DNA of 6,415 nucleotides from Candidatus Nomurabacteria bacterium (GCA_023267115.1 JAHFNV010000021.1:1646-8060), one strand, 5' to 3'. Positions 1-6,193 are shown, counted from the stretch's first letter. Notes: generated by a model not told the origin, from the sequence alone. A program made the numbers and translations.

Positions 1-31
1 AAAATTTTTGCTTTTTGTTTACAAATAAAAA

Positions 32-40
32 TGCTAAAAT
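32..40 (+). promoter_or_regulatory. Extended -10 promoter of the rmuC gene
   Basis: The sequence ATGCTAAAAT holds a TGn extension (32-34) directly before TAAAAT (35-40), five of six matches to the sigma70-type -10 box. No convincing -35 lies at 16-18 bp (TTTACA at 18-23 is only 11 bp away), which is acceptable for an extended -10 promoter. The predicted start point, 6-7 nt after the box, falls at about 46-48, on the ATG at 47. The same motif (TGCTATATT) precedes the tRNA in this window. Confidence 0.55.
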
Positions 41-46
41 AGGATT

Positions 47-1087
47 ATGCAAAATGTTGTTTGGATTATTATAGGGATTTTAAGCGGAGGTATGCTTGCT
101 TATTTTTTGTTGGGTAAAAAGAAAGAAGGGGGCAAAGAAAATGATACTGGCTTACAGCTTATACTGGCTCAACTAAATGAACTTTCAAGAACGGTAGACA
201 ATAAAATCGGCGAGTCGCACAAACAGGTCAATGAGAGTTTGAAATTTCACTCTTCTGAATCAAATAAAATAATTCGGGATGTGACCGAGCGGCTGACTCG
301 CCTTGACGAGACAAATAAACAAGTCATTTCCTTCGCGGATCAACTGCAAAGCTTGCAAGATATTTTGAAAAATCCAAAACAGCGCGGCATCTTGGGAGAA
401 TATTACTTGGAAACAGTCTTAAAAAATGTTCTTGATCCAGAAAGTTACCGAATGCAATATTCTTTCCCGGATGGAACCATAGTGGATGCGGTCGTATTTG
501 TAAAAAATAAAATAATCCCGGTAGACTCTAAATTTTCGTTGGAAAATTACAATAGAATGACCGAAGAGCGTGATGAAACAGAAAGAAAAAAATTGGGAAA
601 AATTTTTGAGGATGACCTAAAAAATAGAATCATTGAAACAGCAAAATATATACAACCAGCTCAAGGCACTACGGATTTTGCCTTTATGTTTATCCCGCAT
701 GAAGCTATTTACTATGATTTACTTACGGGGAAAGTTGGTGCTGGAGAAGAAAATTTAATTCAAAGAGCGGCCGGCAAATATAAAGTTATTATTACTTCCC
801 CCACTTCTTTTCTCGCTTATCTGCAAACTGTACTGCAAGGATTAAAAGCTATGCACATAGAAGAAAAAACAAAAGAAATCATACAAAGGGTTGGGGAGTT
901 GGGCAAGCATTTGAAATCTTATGACGAATATCACAACAAACTAGGAAATGCCTTAAGCACTGTTGTGAATCACTACAATATTTCAAATAAAGAGCTGAAA
1001 AAAATAGACAAAGACGTACTGCGCATCTCCGGCGCTTCACCTGAACTCTCTTTGCTGGAAGTAGAAAAACCCAAGATCAAAGATTAG
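47..1087 (+). CDS. rmuC: RmuC-family DNA recombination protein
   Basis: This encodes a 346-aa membrane-anchored protein of the RmuC family, whose E. coli member limits inversions between short inverted repeats; the biochemical activity is not well defined. Residues 4-22 form one transmembrane segment followed by a basic stretch. Residues about 35-105 are polar and helix/coiled-coil-like. The conserved core follows: NPKQRGILGEYYLE (109-122), VDAVV (146-150), PVDSKFSLENY (158-168), DFAFMFIPHEAIYYDLL (210-226) and ITSPTSFLAYLQ (259-270). E117, D147 and D160-x-K162 are spaced like a PD-(D/E)xK nuclease-type core, which is known for the family; catalysis here is inferred. The length is on the short side for the family. 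The ATG at 47 is chosen because it gives the full membrane anchor. AGGA at 41-44 is only 2 nt away, too close to act as a ribosome-binding site. No terminator follows, so read-through into the tRNA is possible. Confidence 0.93.
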   Translation: MQNVVWIIIGILSGGMLAYFLLGKKKEGGKENDTGLQLILAQLNELSRTVDNKIGESHKQVNESLKFHSSESNKIIRDVTERLTRLDETNKQVISFADQLQSLQDILKNPKQRGILGEYYLETVLKNVLDPESYRMQYSFPDGTIVDAVVFVKNKIIPVDSKFSLENYNRMTEERDETERKKLGKIFEDDLKNRIIETAKYIQPAQGTTDFAFMFIPHEAIYYDLLTGKVGAGEENLIQRAAGKYKVIITSPTSFLAYLQTVLQGLKAMHIEEKTKEIIQRVGELGKHLKSYDEYHNKLGNALSTVVNHYNISNKELKKIDKDVLRISGASPELSLLEVEKPKIKD

Positions 1088-1112
1088 AAAATTTTTAATT
1101 TTTTATCAAAAA

Positions 1113-1121
1113 TGCTATATT
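1113..1121 (+). promoter_or_regulatory. Extended -10 promoter of tRNA-Glu
   Basis: TGCTATATT consists of a TGn extension (1113-1115) plus TATATT (1116-1121), five of six matches to TATAAT. No good -35 is visible in the AT-rich 25 bp between the rmuC stop and this box. The predicted start point near 1128 would leave a 5' leader of only a few nucleotides before the tRNA. Confidence 0.5.
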
Positions 1122-1131
1122 TTTTCGATAA

Positions 1132-1206
1132 GGCCCTATCGTCTAACGGCTAGGACGTATCCTTCTCAAGGATAAAATTCGGGTTCGATCCCCGGTAGGG
1201 TCACCA
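1132..1206 (+). tRNA. tRNA-Glu (anticodon CTC), CCA encoded
   Basis: A full cloverleaf can be drawn by hand. The acceptor is GGCCCTA (1132-1138) with TAGGGTC (1196-1202), including one G-U pair. The D arm is GTC/GAC (1141-1143/1154-1156) with GG in its loop. The anticodon stem is TATCC/GGATA (1158-1162/1170-1174) around loop TTCTCAA, with anticodon CTC at 1165-1167. The variable region is short, and the T arm has loop TTCGATC (1184-1190). The discriminator is A1203 and CCA is genome-encoded at 1204-1206. It decodes GAG; a second Glu tRNA (TTC) would be expected elsewhere for GAA. Confidence 0.96.
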
Positions 1207-1224
1207 ATGGTTATCCACTCTTTT
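1206..1224. promoter_or_regulatory. Possible protein-binding site shared with the mraZ operator
   Basis: This 19-nt stretch matches 6190-6208 at 18 of 19 positions; the core GTTATCCACTCTTTT (15 nt) is identical at 1210-1224 and 6194-6208. At 6190-6208 it includes the third repeat of the MraZ box and a one-mismatch DnaA box (TTATCCACT). Here it sits just upstream of the -35 of the putative small-RNA promoter and overlaps the last base of the tRNA CCA. No tandem TGGGA repeats are seen here, so MraZ binding is uncertain; DnaA or another factor is equally possible. Confidence 0.4.
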
Positions 1225-1227
1225 TTC

Positions 1228-1256
1228 TTGACATCAAAAAAAATCTGATTGACAAT
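1228..1256 (+). promoter_or_regulatory. Sigma70-type promoter for the putative small RNA
   Basis: A perfect TTGACA (1228-1233) is followed after exactly 17 bp by GACAAT (1251-1256), four of six matches to TATAAT. The predicted start point is near 1263. A second TTGACA at 1249-1254 has no suitable -10 downstream and is probably incidental, since it overlaps the -10. The A-rich spacer and the AT-rich flank up to 1262 end abruptly where the GC-rich RNA begins. Confidence 0.55.
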
Positions 1257-1262
1257 ATATAT

Positions 1263-1417
1263 GCTGGGCTAGGCAGCGGAACGCTTAGTTTTTGGGAGCA
1301 ACTAGTGCTCCCAAAAAAATTCGTCTGCCGGCCTGGCAAGCCGTGGGGGGAACGGAGTAAGCGTCCGTCCCCACGGCACAAACCCCGACACAACTTCAGT
1401 CGTCGGGGTTATTTTTT
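1263..1417 (+). ncRNA. Putative structured small RNA of unknown class
   Basis: About 150 nt lie between a promoter and an intrinsic terminator, with no plausible ORF. GC content is roughly 59% by hand count, and 70% over 1321-1380, in an AT-rich neighbourhood. Helices found by eye: GCTAGGC (1268-1274) with GCCTGGC (1331-1337), 7 bp with one G-U; AGCG/CGCT (1275-1278/1282-1285) with GAA loop, stacking directly on the first; a 12-bp arm 1289-1300/1306-1317 with loop ACTAG; and a 9-bp arm GCCGTGGGG/CCCCACGGC (1340-1348/1369-1377), extended past a 3-nt bulge by ACGGA/TCCGT around loop GTAAGCG. Then comes the terminator. TGCC/GGCA (1326-1329/1335-1338) is a competing small hairpin. The signatures I know for SRP RNA, RNase P RNA, 6S and tmRNA are not apparent. 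It could instead be a structured 3' trailer of the tRNA transcript. Function is unknown. Confidence 0.55.
1381..1417 (+). terminator. Intrinsic terminator of the putative small RNA
   Basis: AACCCCGAC (1381-1389) pairs perfectly with GTCGGGGTT (1402-1410) across a 12-nt loop, and a run of six T (1412-1417) follows after one A. The orientation fits + strand transcription; on the minus strand the hairpin is followed only by TTTGTG, a weak tract. The T-run overlaps the stop codon of the convergent murF (1416-1418), so it may also help end the minus-strand operon, though less efficiently. Confidence 0.8.
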
Positions 1418-2711
1418 ATTCTTTATTTAACCACTCTCTATCCTGGCGAACCAATAACATACTTTTATTTTTCTGATCAAGTAATATTGCTTCTGCCACT
1501 CGCTCCATTCGTATTCCTTGCGAACCCTTGATAAGTAGCAAATCTCCTTTTTGTATAAAAGTTTTCACAAACCTTCCGGCTTCGTCTGAATTTGCAAATT
1601 CAAAAATATCATTTTTATTCATTCCAACTTCAATCGCGCCATCTTTGATGGTTTGCGCCCTAGGGCCGACAACCACAAGTATCTGAGCATTCTCTTTAGC
1701 AATTTGACCAATGTGTTTGTGGGCGGAAACAGTATGCTTGCCTAATTCCAACATGTCACCTAAAATAGCGATTTTTCTGCCGATAGATTTTACTTCTCCC
1801 AAAGTCCGAAGGGCTGATGCGCAGGCCAAGGGAGAAGAATTATAAGTGTCATCGATGATAAGAGTTTCATTTATTCCCTTCAGTAGCCGCATCCGCCCGG
1901 GAGGAACATCGTAATTTTTTAGAGCGTTGATCGCCATCAACATATTAAACTTCAAACCAAAAGAAAGCGCTAAGGTTGCCAGGGCCGCATAAATATGATT
2001 TCTGCCGAATACTCCTTCAATAACAACCGGCAAACTATTGCCTCCTTCATCTATTCTAAAAATTATTCCCTCTGGTACACCTAAATCATTATAAAAAATA
2101 CTCTCACTAGAACCTAAAATGTTGCTCTCGCGATTGAAACCGTAAGTTATTACCCGATTCTTGCTTTTGGATTTTAATTCTAATACTGCCTCATCGTCAG
2201 CATTCAATATTAAAAGTCCGTCTTTTTTTAAAGTTTTAATCAGTCCGCTTTTTTCTTCTATTAGATGCTTCCGTCCGTCAAAGAATTCAATATGAGTCGG
2301 AGTCTCACCGATGGCTGTAATAATAACTGCATCCGTCTCTAACCATGAAGCAGTTTTAGACATATCACCCGGCTTCCCTACACCAACCTCGAGCACTAGC
2401 CACTTTGGATATTGATGAGGCGCTAAAATAAGCCATAAGCCCTTGAAAATATTTTTAAGCCAAAGGTAAGGATTGTACCAACCATTTGAGACTCCCAAAA
2501 TAGCCAGAGGAAGCCCCAGTTCGCTATTGTAACTTTTTTCGCTTTTACGAACCTGAGAAATTTTGGAAATAACGGAGTAAATTGCGTCTTTGGTGGAAGT
2601 TTTGCCGATTGATCCGGTAATAGCAATAATTTTCGGTTTATATTTCCAAAGTATTAGTCGTGATTCTATTTGCAAAATATAGGCTATGATTTTTTTAAAA
2701 ATTATCTTCAT
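1416..2711 (-). CDS. murF: MurF-type Mur ligase lacking the N-terminal domain
   Basis: This encodes a 431-aa ATP-dependent Mur ligase, most like UDP-MurNAc-tripeptide:D-Ala-D-Ala ligase, the last cytoplasmic step before lipid I. In order: P-loop TGSIGKTS (32-39), EVGVGKPGDM (108-117), a histidine in GETPTHIEFF (H140), a candidate carbamylated lysine K154, NADD (170-173), the ATP-site motif GRNH (236-239), PPGRMR (270-275), the MurF-like DDTYNSSP (287-294), LGDMLELG (317-324) and KGSQGIRME (395-403). Canonical MurF has a UDP-substrate domain of roughly 80-110 residues before the P-loop; here only 31 residues precede it, and they look like a basic amphipathic or hydrophobic helix. The central and C-terminal domains seem complete. 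The ATG overlaps the ftsI TGA by 4 nt (ATGA), which fixes the start. The symbol is assigned by motif; a paralogous Mur-like ligase cannot be excluded. Confidence 0.87.
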   Translation of the reverse strand: MKIIFKKIIAYILQIESRLILWKYKPKIIAITGSIGKTSTKDAIYSVISKISQVRKSEKSYNSELGLPLAILGVSNGWYNPYLWLKNIFKGLWLILAPHQYPKWLVLEVGVGKPGDMSKTASWLETDAVIITAIGETPTHIEFFDGRKHLIEEKSGLIKTLKKDGLLILNADDEAVLELKSKSKNRVITYGFNRESNILGSSESIFYNDLGVPEGIIFRIDEGGNSLPVVIEGVFGRNHIYAALATLALSFGLKFNMLMAINALKNYDVPPGRMRLLKGINETLIIDDTYNSSPLACASALRTLGEVKSIGRKIAILGDMLELGKHTVSAHKHIGQIAKENAQILVVVGPRAQTIKDGAIEVGMNKNDIFEFANSDEAGRFVKTFIQKGDLLLIKGSQGIRMERVAEAILLDQKNKSMLLVRQDREWLNKE

Positions 2712-4417
2712 CTGTCGGGTGGAACTTCATAGTAATTGAGTAAAAATTTTGTTATATCCAAAAATGGATCGGCCCAAGTTTGAGCGGCATAAAGCACACC
2801 TTTTGGATTTATCGCGTAGAGAAAGACTATGAATTTCGGATCATAAGCGGGAAAATAGCCGACGAAAGAATGGGTGTGTCTGTCTTCATAATAGCCTCCG
2901 GTAACATTGTTGGCAACCTGCGCCGTTCCCGTTTTGGCCGCGATAGAGTAGTGTTCCATTTTGGCTTGGCCTCCTTTTAATGAATGATCCATCACATAGA
3001 CCAGCATGCGAGTTATTTCTTCGGCAGTAACCTTGGTTATTTTTGTGCGTGAAATTTCGTAAATCATTTTTTCCTCTTGCCCGCTGTCGTACTTTATTTC
3101 TTTTACAATGTGTGGCACGACTAGGTTGCCGCCGTTTGAGAGCGAGGACAGGGCTCTCACTAGCTCAATTGGCGTCAAGGCAATGCCCTGACCAAAGGCG
3201 GCATTGGCGTACTCAATGTCGCGAGGACTATTTAAAATGTTACTTATCAAACTGCTGGTTTCATTCGGTAAGTCAATTCCAGTTTTGTCTTTAATGCCGT
3301 AAGCGAGCATATAGTCGCGCATTTTTTCCTTGCCTAACCGTTGATAAACAAAAACCATCCCCGTGTTCAGAGATTGATTTAAAACTTCCTGCATATTAAC
3401 AATGCCTCGTGCTTTTTTATCAAAATTAAAAATCTCCTTTTTTTCAACCAAGACGGACCCTTTGTCGGTATATTTTGTTTCAGCCGTTACTAGTCCTGCA
3501 TCCAAAGCAGAGGCCATCACTAAGGGTTTGACCACCGAACCAAACTCCAAAACATTCTCAACCAAGGGATTGGCAAAAGTGGAAGTTTTAGCTTTGGAAA
3601 AATCATTCAAATTAAAATCGGGCTTAGCAGCCAGAGCGTAAATAGATCCGTCTGTTGGATTCATAATTATTCCGCCAACGGAATCAGCTTGATACTTCCC
3701 ACCAATGTCTGAAATTTTTTTCTCCAAAAAATCCTGCACCACCGGTTCAATAGTTGTTATAATGTTGCCGCCTCGATCATTACTCTTCCACAAAGTTTTA
3801 TTGATATTAGAAAAAACTTCGGCAAAAAAATTAACATAGGGATTATCTTTGTCTCGGGAAAGGATGTTTTCATACTGTCTTTCAAGACCATAACGCCCGC
3901 CAAGCTCATCGCCTTTATAACCTACCAAACCCAAAACATGTGAGGCCAAACTGCCACCCGGATAAAAACGCCATTTTTCTTTATAAATACTTAAGCCAGA
4001 AATTTTAAGAGCCGCAACGGCATCAGCCTGTTCTTTGGAAAGATGATTGGTAATTTCCTCATAAACACTTTGTTTTTTATTCGCTTTGGCAAAAAATTTA
4101 TCGTGATCCAAGTCTATTTTCTCGGTCAATTTTTGATAAACATTTTCAACGTCAACCATTTTACTCGGATTGATCACTAACTTAAATCCGGCTATCTGCA
4201 TGGCCGCCACCAAGAGCTCTCCGTCTTTACGCTCAAAGTAAATAGTTCCGCGCTCAAAAATATCAGATGAAGGCGTAAAATATTGCCGATCGGCGCGCTC
4301 CGAATAAGAATCACCGTGTATAACTTGCACCCAAAAAAGCTTGGTCGTCAGCATGCCGGCAAAAACTAAAGTGCCAAGAAACAAAAACTTAACTCTAGAA
4401 AAAAAACTATAGGTCAT
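2708..4417 (-). CDS. ftsI: Septal peptidoglycan transpeptidase (FtsI, class B PBP)
   Basis: This encodes a 569-aa class B penicillin-binding protein that crosslinks peptidoglycan outside the membrane, as part of the divisome with FtsW and FtsQLB. A short cytoplasmic tail precedes one transmembrane segment (about 11-30). The non-catalytic dimer domain follows, with FERGTI (54-59) and the family motif FYPGGSLASHVLGLVGY (151-167). The transpeptidase domain has all three active-site motifs: SVVK (S294 nucleophile, K297), SLN (349-351) and KTGTAQ (495-500). It ends soon after the penicillin-binding fold with no PASTA repeats. The start overlaps the upstream ftsL-like gene by 11 nt, and no Shine-Dalgarno is seen, so reinitiation or coupling is likely. 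PBP2/elongasome function is possible by sequence class, but the mraZ-rsmH-ftsL context favours division. Confidence 0.93.
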   Translation of the reverse strand: MTYSFFSRVKFLFLGTLVFAGMLTTKLFWVQVIHGDSYSERADRQYFTPSSDIFERGTIYFERKDGELLVAAMQIAGFKLVINPSKMVDVENVYQKLTEKIDLDHDKFFAKANKKQSVYEEITNHLSKEQADAVAALKISGLSIYKEKWRFYPGGSLASHVLGLVGYKGDELGGRYGLERQYENILSRDKDNPYVNFFAEVFSNINKTLWKSNDRGGNIITTIEPVVQDFLEKKISDIGGKYQADSVGGIIMNPTDGSIYALAAKPDFNLNDFSKAKTSTFANPLVENVLEFGSVVKPLVMASALDAGLVTAETKYTDKGSVLVEKKEIFNFDKKARGIVNMQEVLNQSLNTGMVFVYQRLGKEKMRDYMLAYGIKDKTGIDLPNETSSLISNILNSPRDIEYANAAFGQGIALTPIELVRALSSLSNGGNLVVPHIVKEIKYDSGQEEKMIYEISRTKITKVTAEEITRMLVYVMDHSLKGGQAKMEHYSIAAKTGTAQVANNVTGGYYEDRHTHSFVGYFPAYDPKFIVFLYAINPKGVLYAAQTWADPFLDITKFLLNYYEVPPDR

Positions 4418-4778
4418 TTTTTACCAACTTTATACTAGGAAAAGCGTCAAGTGAACCAAACGATTTACGAACAGCAAATTTTGGCTTAATTTCTTTAAAG
4501 CCCATAGCTTGTCCCAGATTAAGGTCAACTTCGCTTGACATAGAGAGATAGACAAGTTCCAACTCTCCAATTTCATTGGAGAGCGCACGAGCATCCGCTT
4601 CAAACGTTCTACGTTCTAAAATATTAAAAACCATATTACCTAAAAGCAAAACATAAAGCAGAGCGAGCACCACTAAAGAAAAAAGCATCATGTATAATAC
4701 CCGCCTTTGCAAATTGTCGTTATCAACAATACTCACGCTTTTAGCATATGTATTCATTTTTAAAGCAATGGTTTTCAT
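4407..4778 (-). CDS. ftsL: FtsL-like bitopic division protein
   Basis: This 123-aa protein has FtsL architecture. A cytoplasmic tail of about 26 residues ends in RR, followed by one long transmembrane helix (about 27-51) and a heptad-like, coiled-coil-prone stretch (about 52-82). The tail carries GQAMGFKEIKPKFAV (89-103), resembling the end motif of FtsL/DivIC proteins (A-x-x-x-G-F/M-x-x-x-x-P). FtsL proteins scaffold FtsB and FtsQ and activate FtsWI at the septum. Sequence identity is too low to call by itself; the assignment rests on topology, size and position between rsmH and ftsI. It starts 26 nt after rsmH and overlaps ftsI by 11 nt. No Shine-Dalgarno is seen; a start at M8 (4757) is an alternative that leaves the membrane segment intact. 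Confidence 0.72.
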   Translation of the reverse strand: MKTIALKMNTYAKSVSIVDNDNLQRRVLYMMLFSLVVLALLYVLLLGNMVFNILERRTFEADARALSNEIGELELVYLSMSSEVDLNLGQAMGFKEIKPKFAVRKSFGSLDAFPSIKLVKNDL

Positions 4779-4804
4779 TTTTTAATTAGTGCGATTCGCT
4801 GGGA

Positions 4805-5695
4805 CTATTTGTATATTATTTTTTCTAAAATTCTCAATTTGGCGCTTCTGGATCTTGGATTGTTTTTTAGTTCTTTTTCGCCAGCTATAATCGGTTTTTT
4901 ATTTATTAATTTTGCTTTTCCTTCTTTTTCTTTTGTTTTGTAAAATCGCTTCACTATTCTGTCTTCCAAACTATGAAATGATATAACACACATTCTTCCG
5001 TTAATATTTAATGCATTAAATCCATTTTTTAATCCCATCTGCAGCGTATTCAACTCATCGTTCACCGCTATCCGTAATGCTTGAAAAGTTCTGGTGGCAA
5101 AGTGCAGTTTGCCTCTTCTGTACGCTACGGGCACTGAATCGCTGATAATCTTTACCAAATCAAAAGTGGTTTGAATCTTTTTTGTTTTTCTGACTTCCAC
5201 CACTCCCCGGGCTATTCTTCGGGCAAATCTTTCTTCACCGTAGCCATAAATAATGTCGGCCAAATTTTCTTCGCTCCAGTCGTTCACAACGTCTCCGGCT
5301 GTCAAATCTTCCGGCCGCGGATTGTCTCGCATGGTCATAAGTAATGGCTCATCCTTCATGAAAGAAAATCCGCGACCGGAATTTTCTAATTGGTCTGAAC
5401 TCAAACCCAAGTCAAAGATAATGGCATCAATGGAATTATTTGAAAGATTAATGTCTCTGAAATTAGTGTGACTGAAAGTTATATCGCAATTTAAATTCTT
5501 AAATTTATCTTTGGATCGTGCCCAAGCAGTTTTGTCTTGATCTAATGCAATAATTTTCACCTGCTTGTATCTTTTGCAAATCTCTAAAGAATGTCCGCCA
5601 CCACCGAAGGTAGCGTCAACCACCAAAGATTTATCTTTCAAATTCAAACCATTTATTGTTTCATTTAAAAGAACAGTCTGATGTACACTCTCCAT
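4805..5695 (-). CDS. rsmH: 16S rRNA (cytosine(1402)-N(4))-methyltransferase RsmH
   Basis: This 296-aa SAM-dependent methyltransferase (formerly MraW) N4-methylates C1402 in the decoding centre of 16S rRNA. The SAM-binding motif is VDATFGGGGHS (26-36), followed by the acidic ALDQD (50-54) and FDLGLSSDQL (94-103) with RGFSF (108-112). The family-specific inserted domain holds GYGEERFARRIAR (151-163) and HFATRTFQALRIAVNDEL (198-215). The second half of the fold has ISFHSLEDRIVKRF (248-261) and the C-terminal NPRSRSAKLR (279-288). Length is close to the usual 300-310 aa and no key motif is missing. The ATG shares one base with the mraZ stop (TAATG), implying coupled translation; no separate ribosome-binding site is visible. 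Confidence 0.97.
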   Translation of the reverse strand: MESVHQTVLLNETINGLNLKDKSLVVDATFGGGGHSLEICKRYKQVKIIALDQDKTAWARSKDKFKNLNCDITFSHTNFRDINLSNNSIDAIIFDLGLSSDQLENSGRGFSFMKDEPLLMTMRDNPRPEDLTAGDVVNDWSEENLADIIYGYGEERFARRIARGVVEVRKTKKIQTTFDLVKIISDSVPVAYRRGKLHFATRTFQALRIAVNDELNTLQMGLKNGFNALNINGRMCVISFHSLEDRIVKRFYKTKEKEGKAKLINKKPIIAGEKELKNNPRSRSAKLRILEKIIYK

Positions 5696-6132
5696 TACTT
5701 TTCGGCATTCCCGAGCTTTTCGGCTATCTCATCCGCCTTTTTCTCGGTCAAAACTCTGTATTGCGACCATCTTCTTTCTTGCCAAACTTCCACTCGATTG
5801 TCTACTCCGACCAATACCGCTCTTGGCGCTTTTTCCAAATTTGCTTCCGTTTTCAAAAATTCCGGTATTAGTATTCTGCCAATGGCATCCACTTCTATTT
5901 CTGTCGCCCCTCCGAAAATCCGGCGGTTAAAAGCTCGAGTGTCAGACTTCAACCAAGGTGAAGAAGAAAGTTGTTTGGAAAGGGTAATCCATTCTCTGGT
6001 GGTAAAAATAAATAAACATTTATCCAAACCGCGAGTGATCACCACTTTCTTGCCCATCTCTTTTCGAAACTTGACCGGCAGCGAAATCCGGCCTTTTTCG
6101 TCTATCGTATGTATATATTCTCCTATCAACAT
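5695..6132 (-). CDS. mraZ: Transcriptional regulator MraZ
   Basis: This 145-aa protein has two tandem SpoVT-AbrB/MraZ-type DNA-binding domains, each with its signature: DEKGRISLPVKFR (11-23) and DAIGRILIPEFLK (82-94). MraZ forms ring-shaped oligomers that bind direct TGGGA-type repeats and regulate its own dcw operon; matching repeats lie in the leader at 6194-6223. The length equals that of typical MraZ. The ATG at 6132 gives the canonical short N-terminus (MLIGEY...D11). No Shine-Dalgarno precedes it; GGGAAAAG lies about 20 nt upstream, too far to act. The 5' leader is about 95 nt. It is the first gene of the operon. Confidence 0.97.
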   Translation of the reverse strand: MLIGEYIHTIDEKGRISLPVKFRKEMGKKVVITRGLDKCLFIFTTREWITLSKQLSSSPWLKSDTRAFNRRIFGGATEIEVDAIGRILIPEFLKTEANLEKAPRAVLVGVDNRVEVWQERRWSQYRVLTEKKADEIAEKLGNAEK

Positions 6133-6150
6133 ATATTATTCGCCGACTTT

Positions 6151-6179
6151 TCCCGTACTGAGCTTGCTCTGGTGCGGGA
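6151..6179 (-). other. Possible hairpin in the mraZ 5' leader
   Basis: On the minus strand TCCCG and CGGGA (6179-6175 with 6155-6151) can pair around a loop that itself holds GAGC/GCTC. The stem is short and interrupted, and the innermost pairs would need opening to leave a usable loop. It sits about 20 nt upstream of the mraZ ATG, where it could influence translation. No T-run follows it, so it is not a terminator. Confidence 0.25.
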
Positions 6180-6193
6180 TGGGCATAAAAATT

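Noticed and set aside
1132..1206. tRNA-Glu as an integration (att) site of a mobile element
   Set aside because: No integrase gene and no repeated copy of the tRNA 3' end were found in the window; the 19-nt match to 6190-6208 shares only the last A with the tRNA.
1289..1317. 12-bp hairpin considered as a bidirectional terminator
   Set aside because: On both strands the T-run is on the 5' side of the stem and the A-run on the 3' side, so no U-tract follows the hairpin in either direction. It is better read as an RNA arm.
1211..1393. 60-aa open frame on the minus strand
   Set aside because: It lies antisense to the hairpin-rich segment, its composition (rich in R, S, G, C and P) reflects the GC-rich stems, and it has no start signal or recognisable motif.
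1263..1417. Assignment of the RNA to SRP RNA, RNase P RNA, 6S RNA or tmRNA
   Set aside because: The GGAAGG/AGCAGC-type SRP tip, the RNase P GAGGAAAGTCC-type segment, a 6S-like single long duplex and a tmRNA tag frame with tRNA-like ends are all absent by eye.
2708..2710. TGA reassignment (genetic code 25)
   Set aside because: The ftsI frame ends naturally at this TGA after a complete transpeptidase domain, and it sits in a standard ATGA overlap with murF, so TGA is a stop here.
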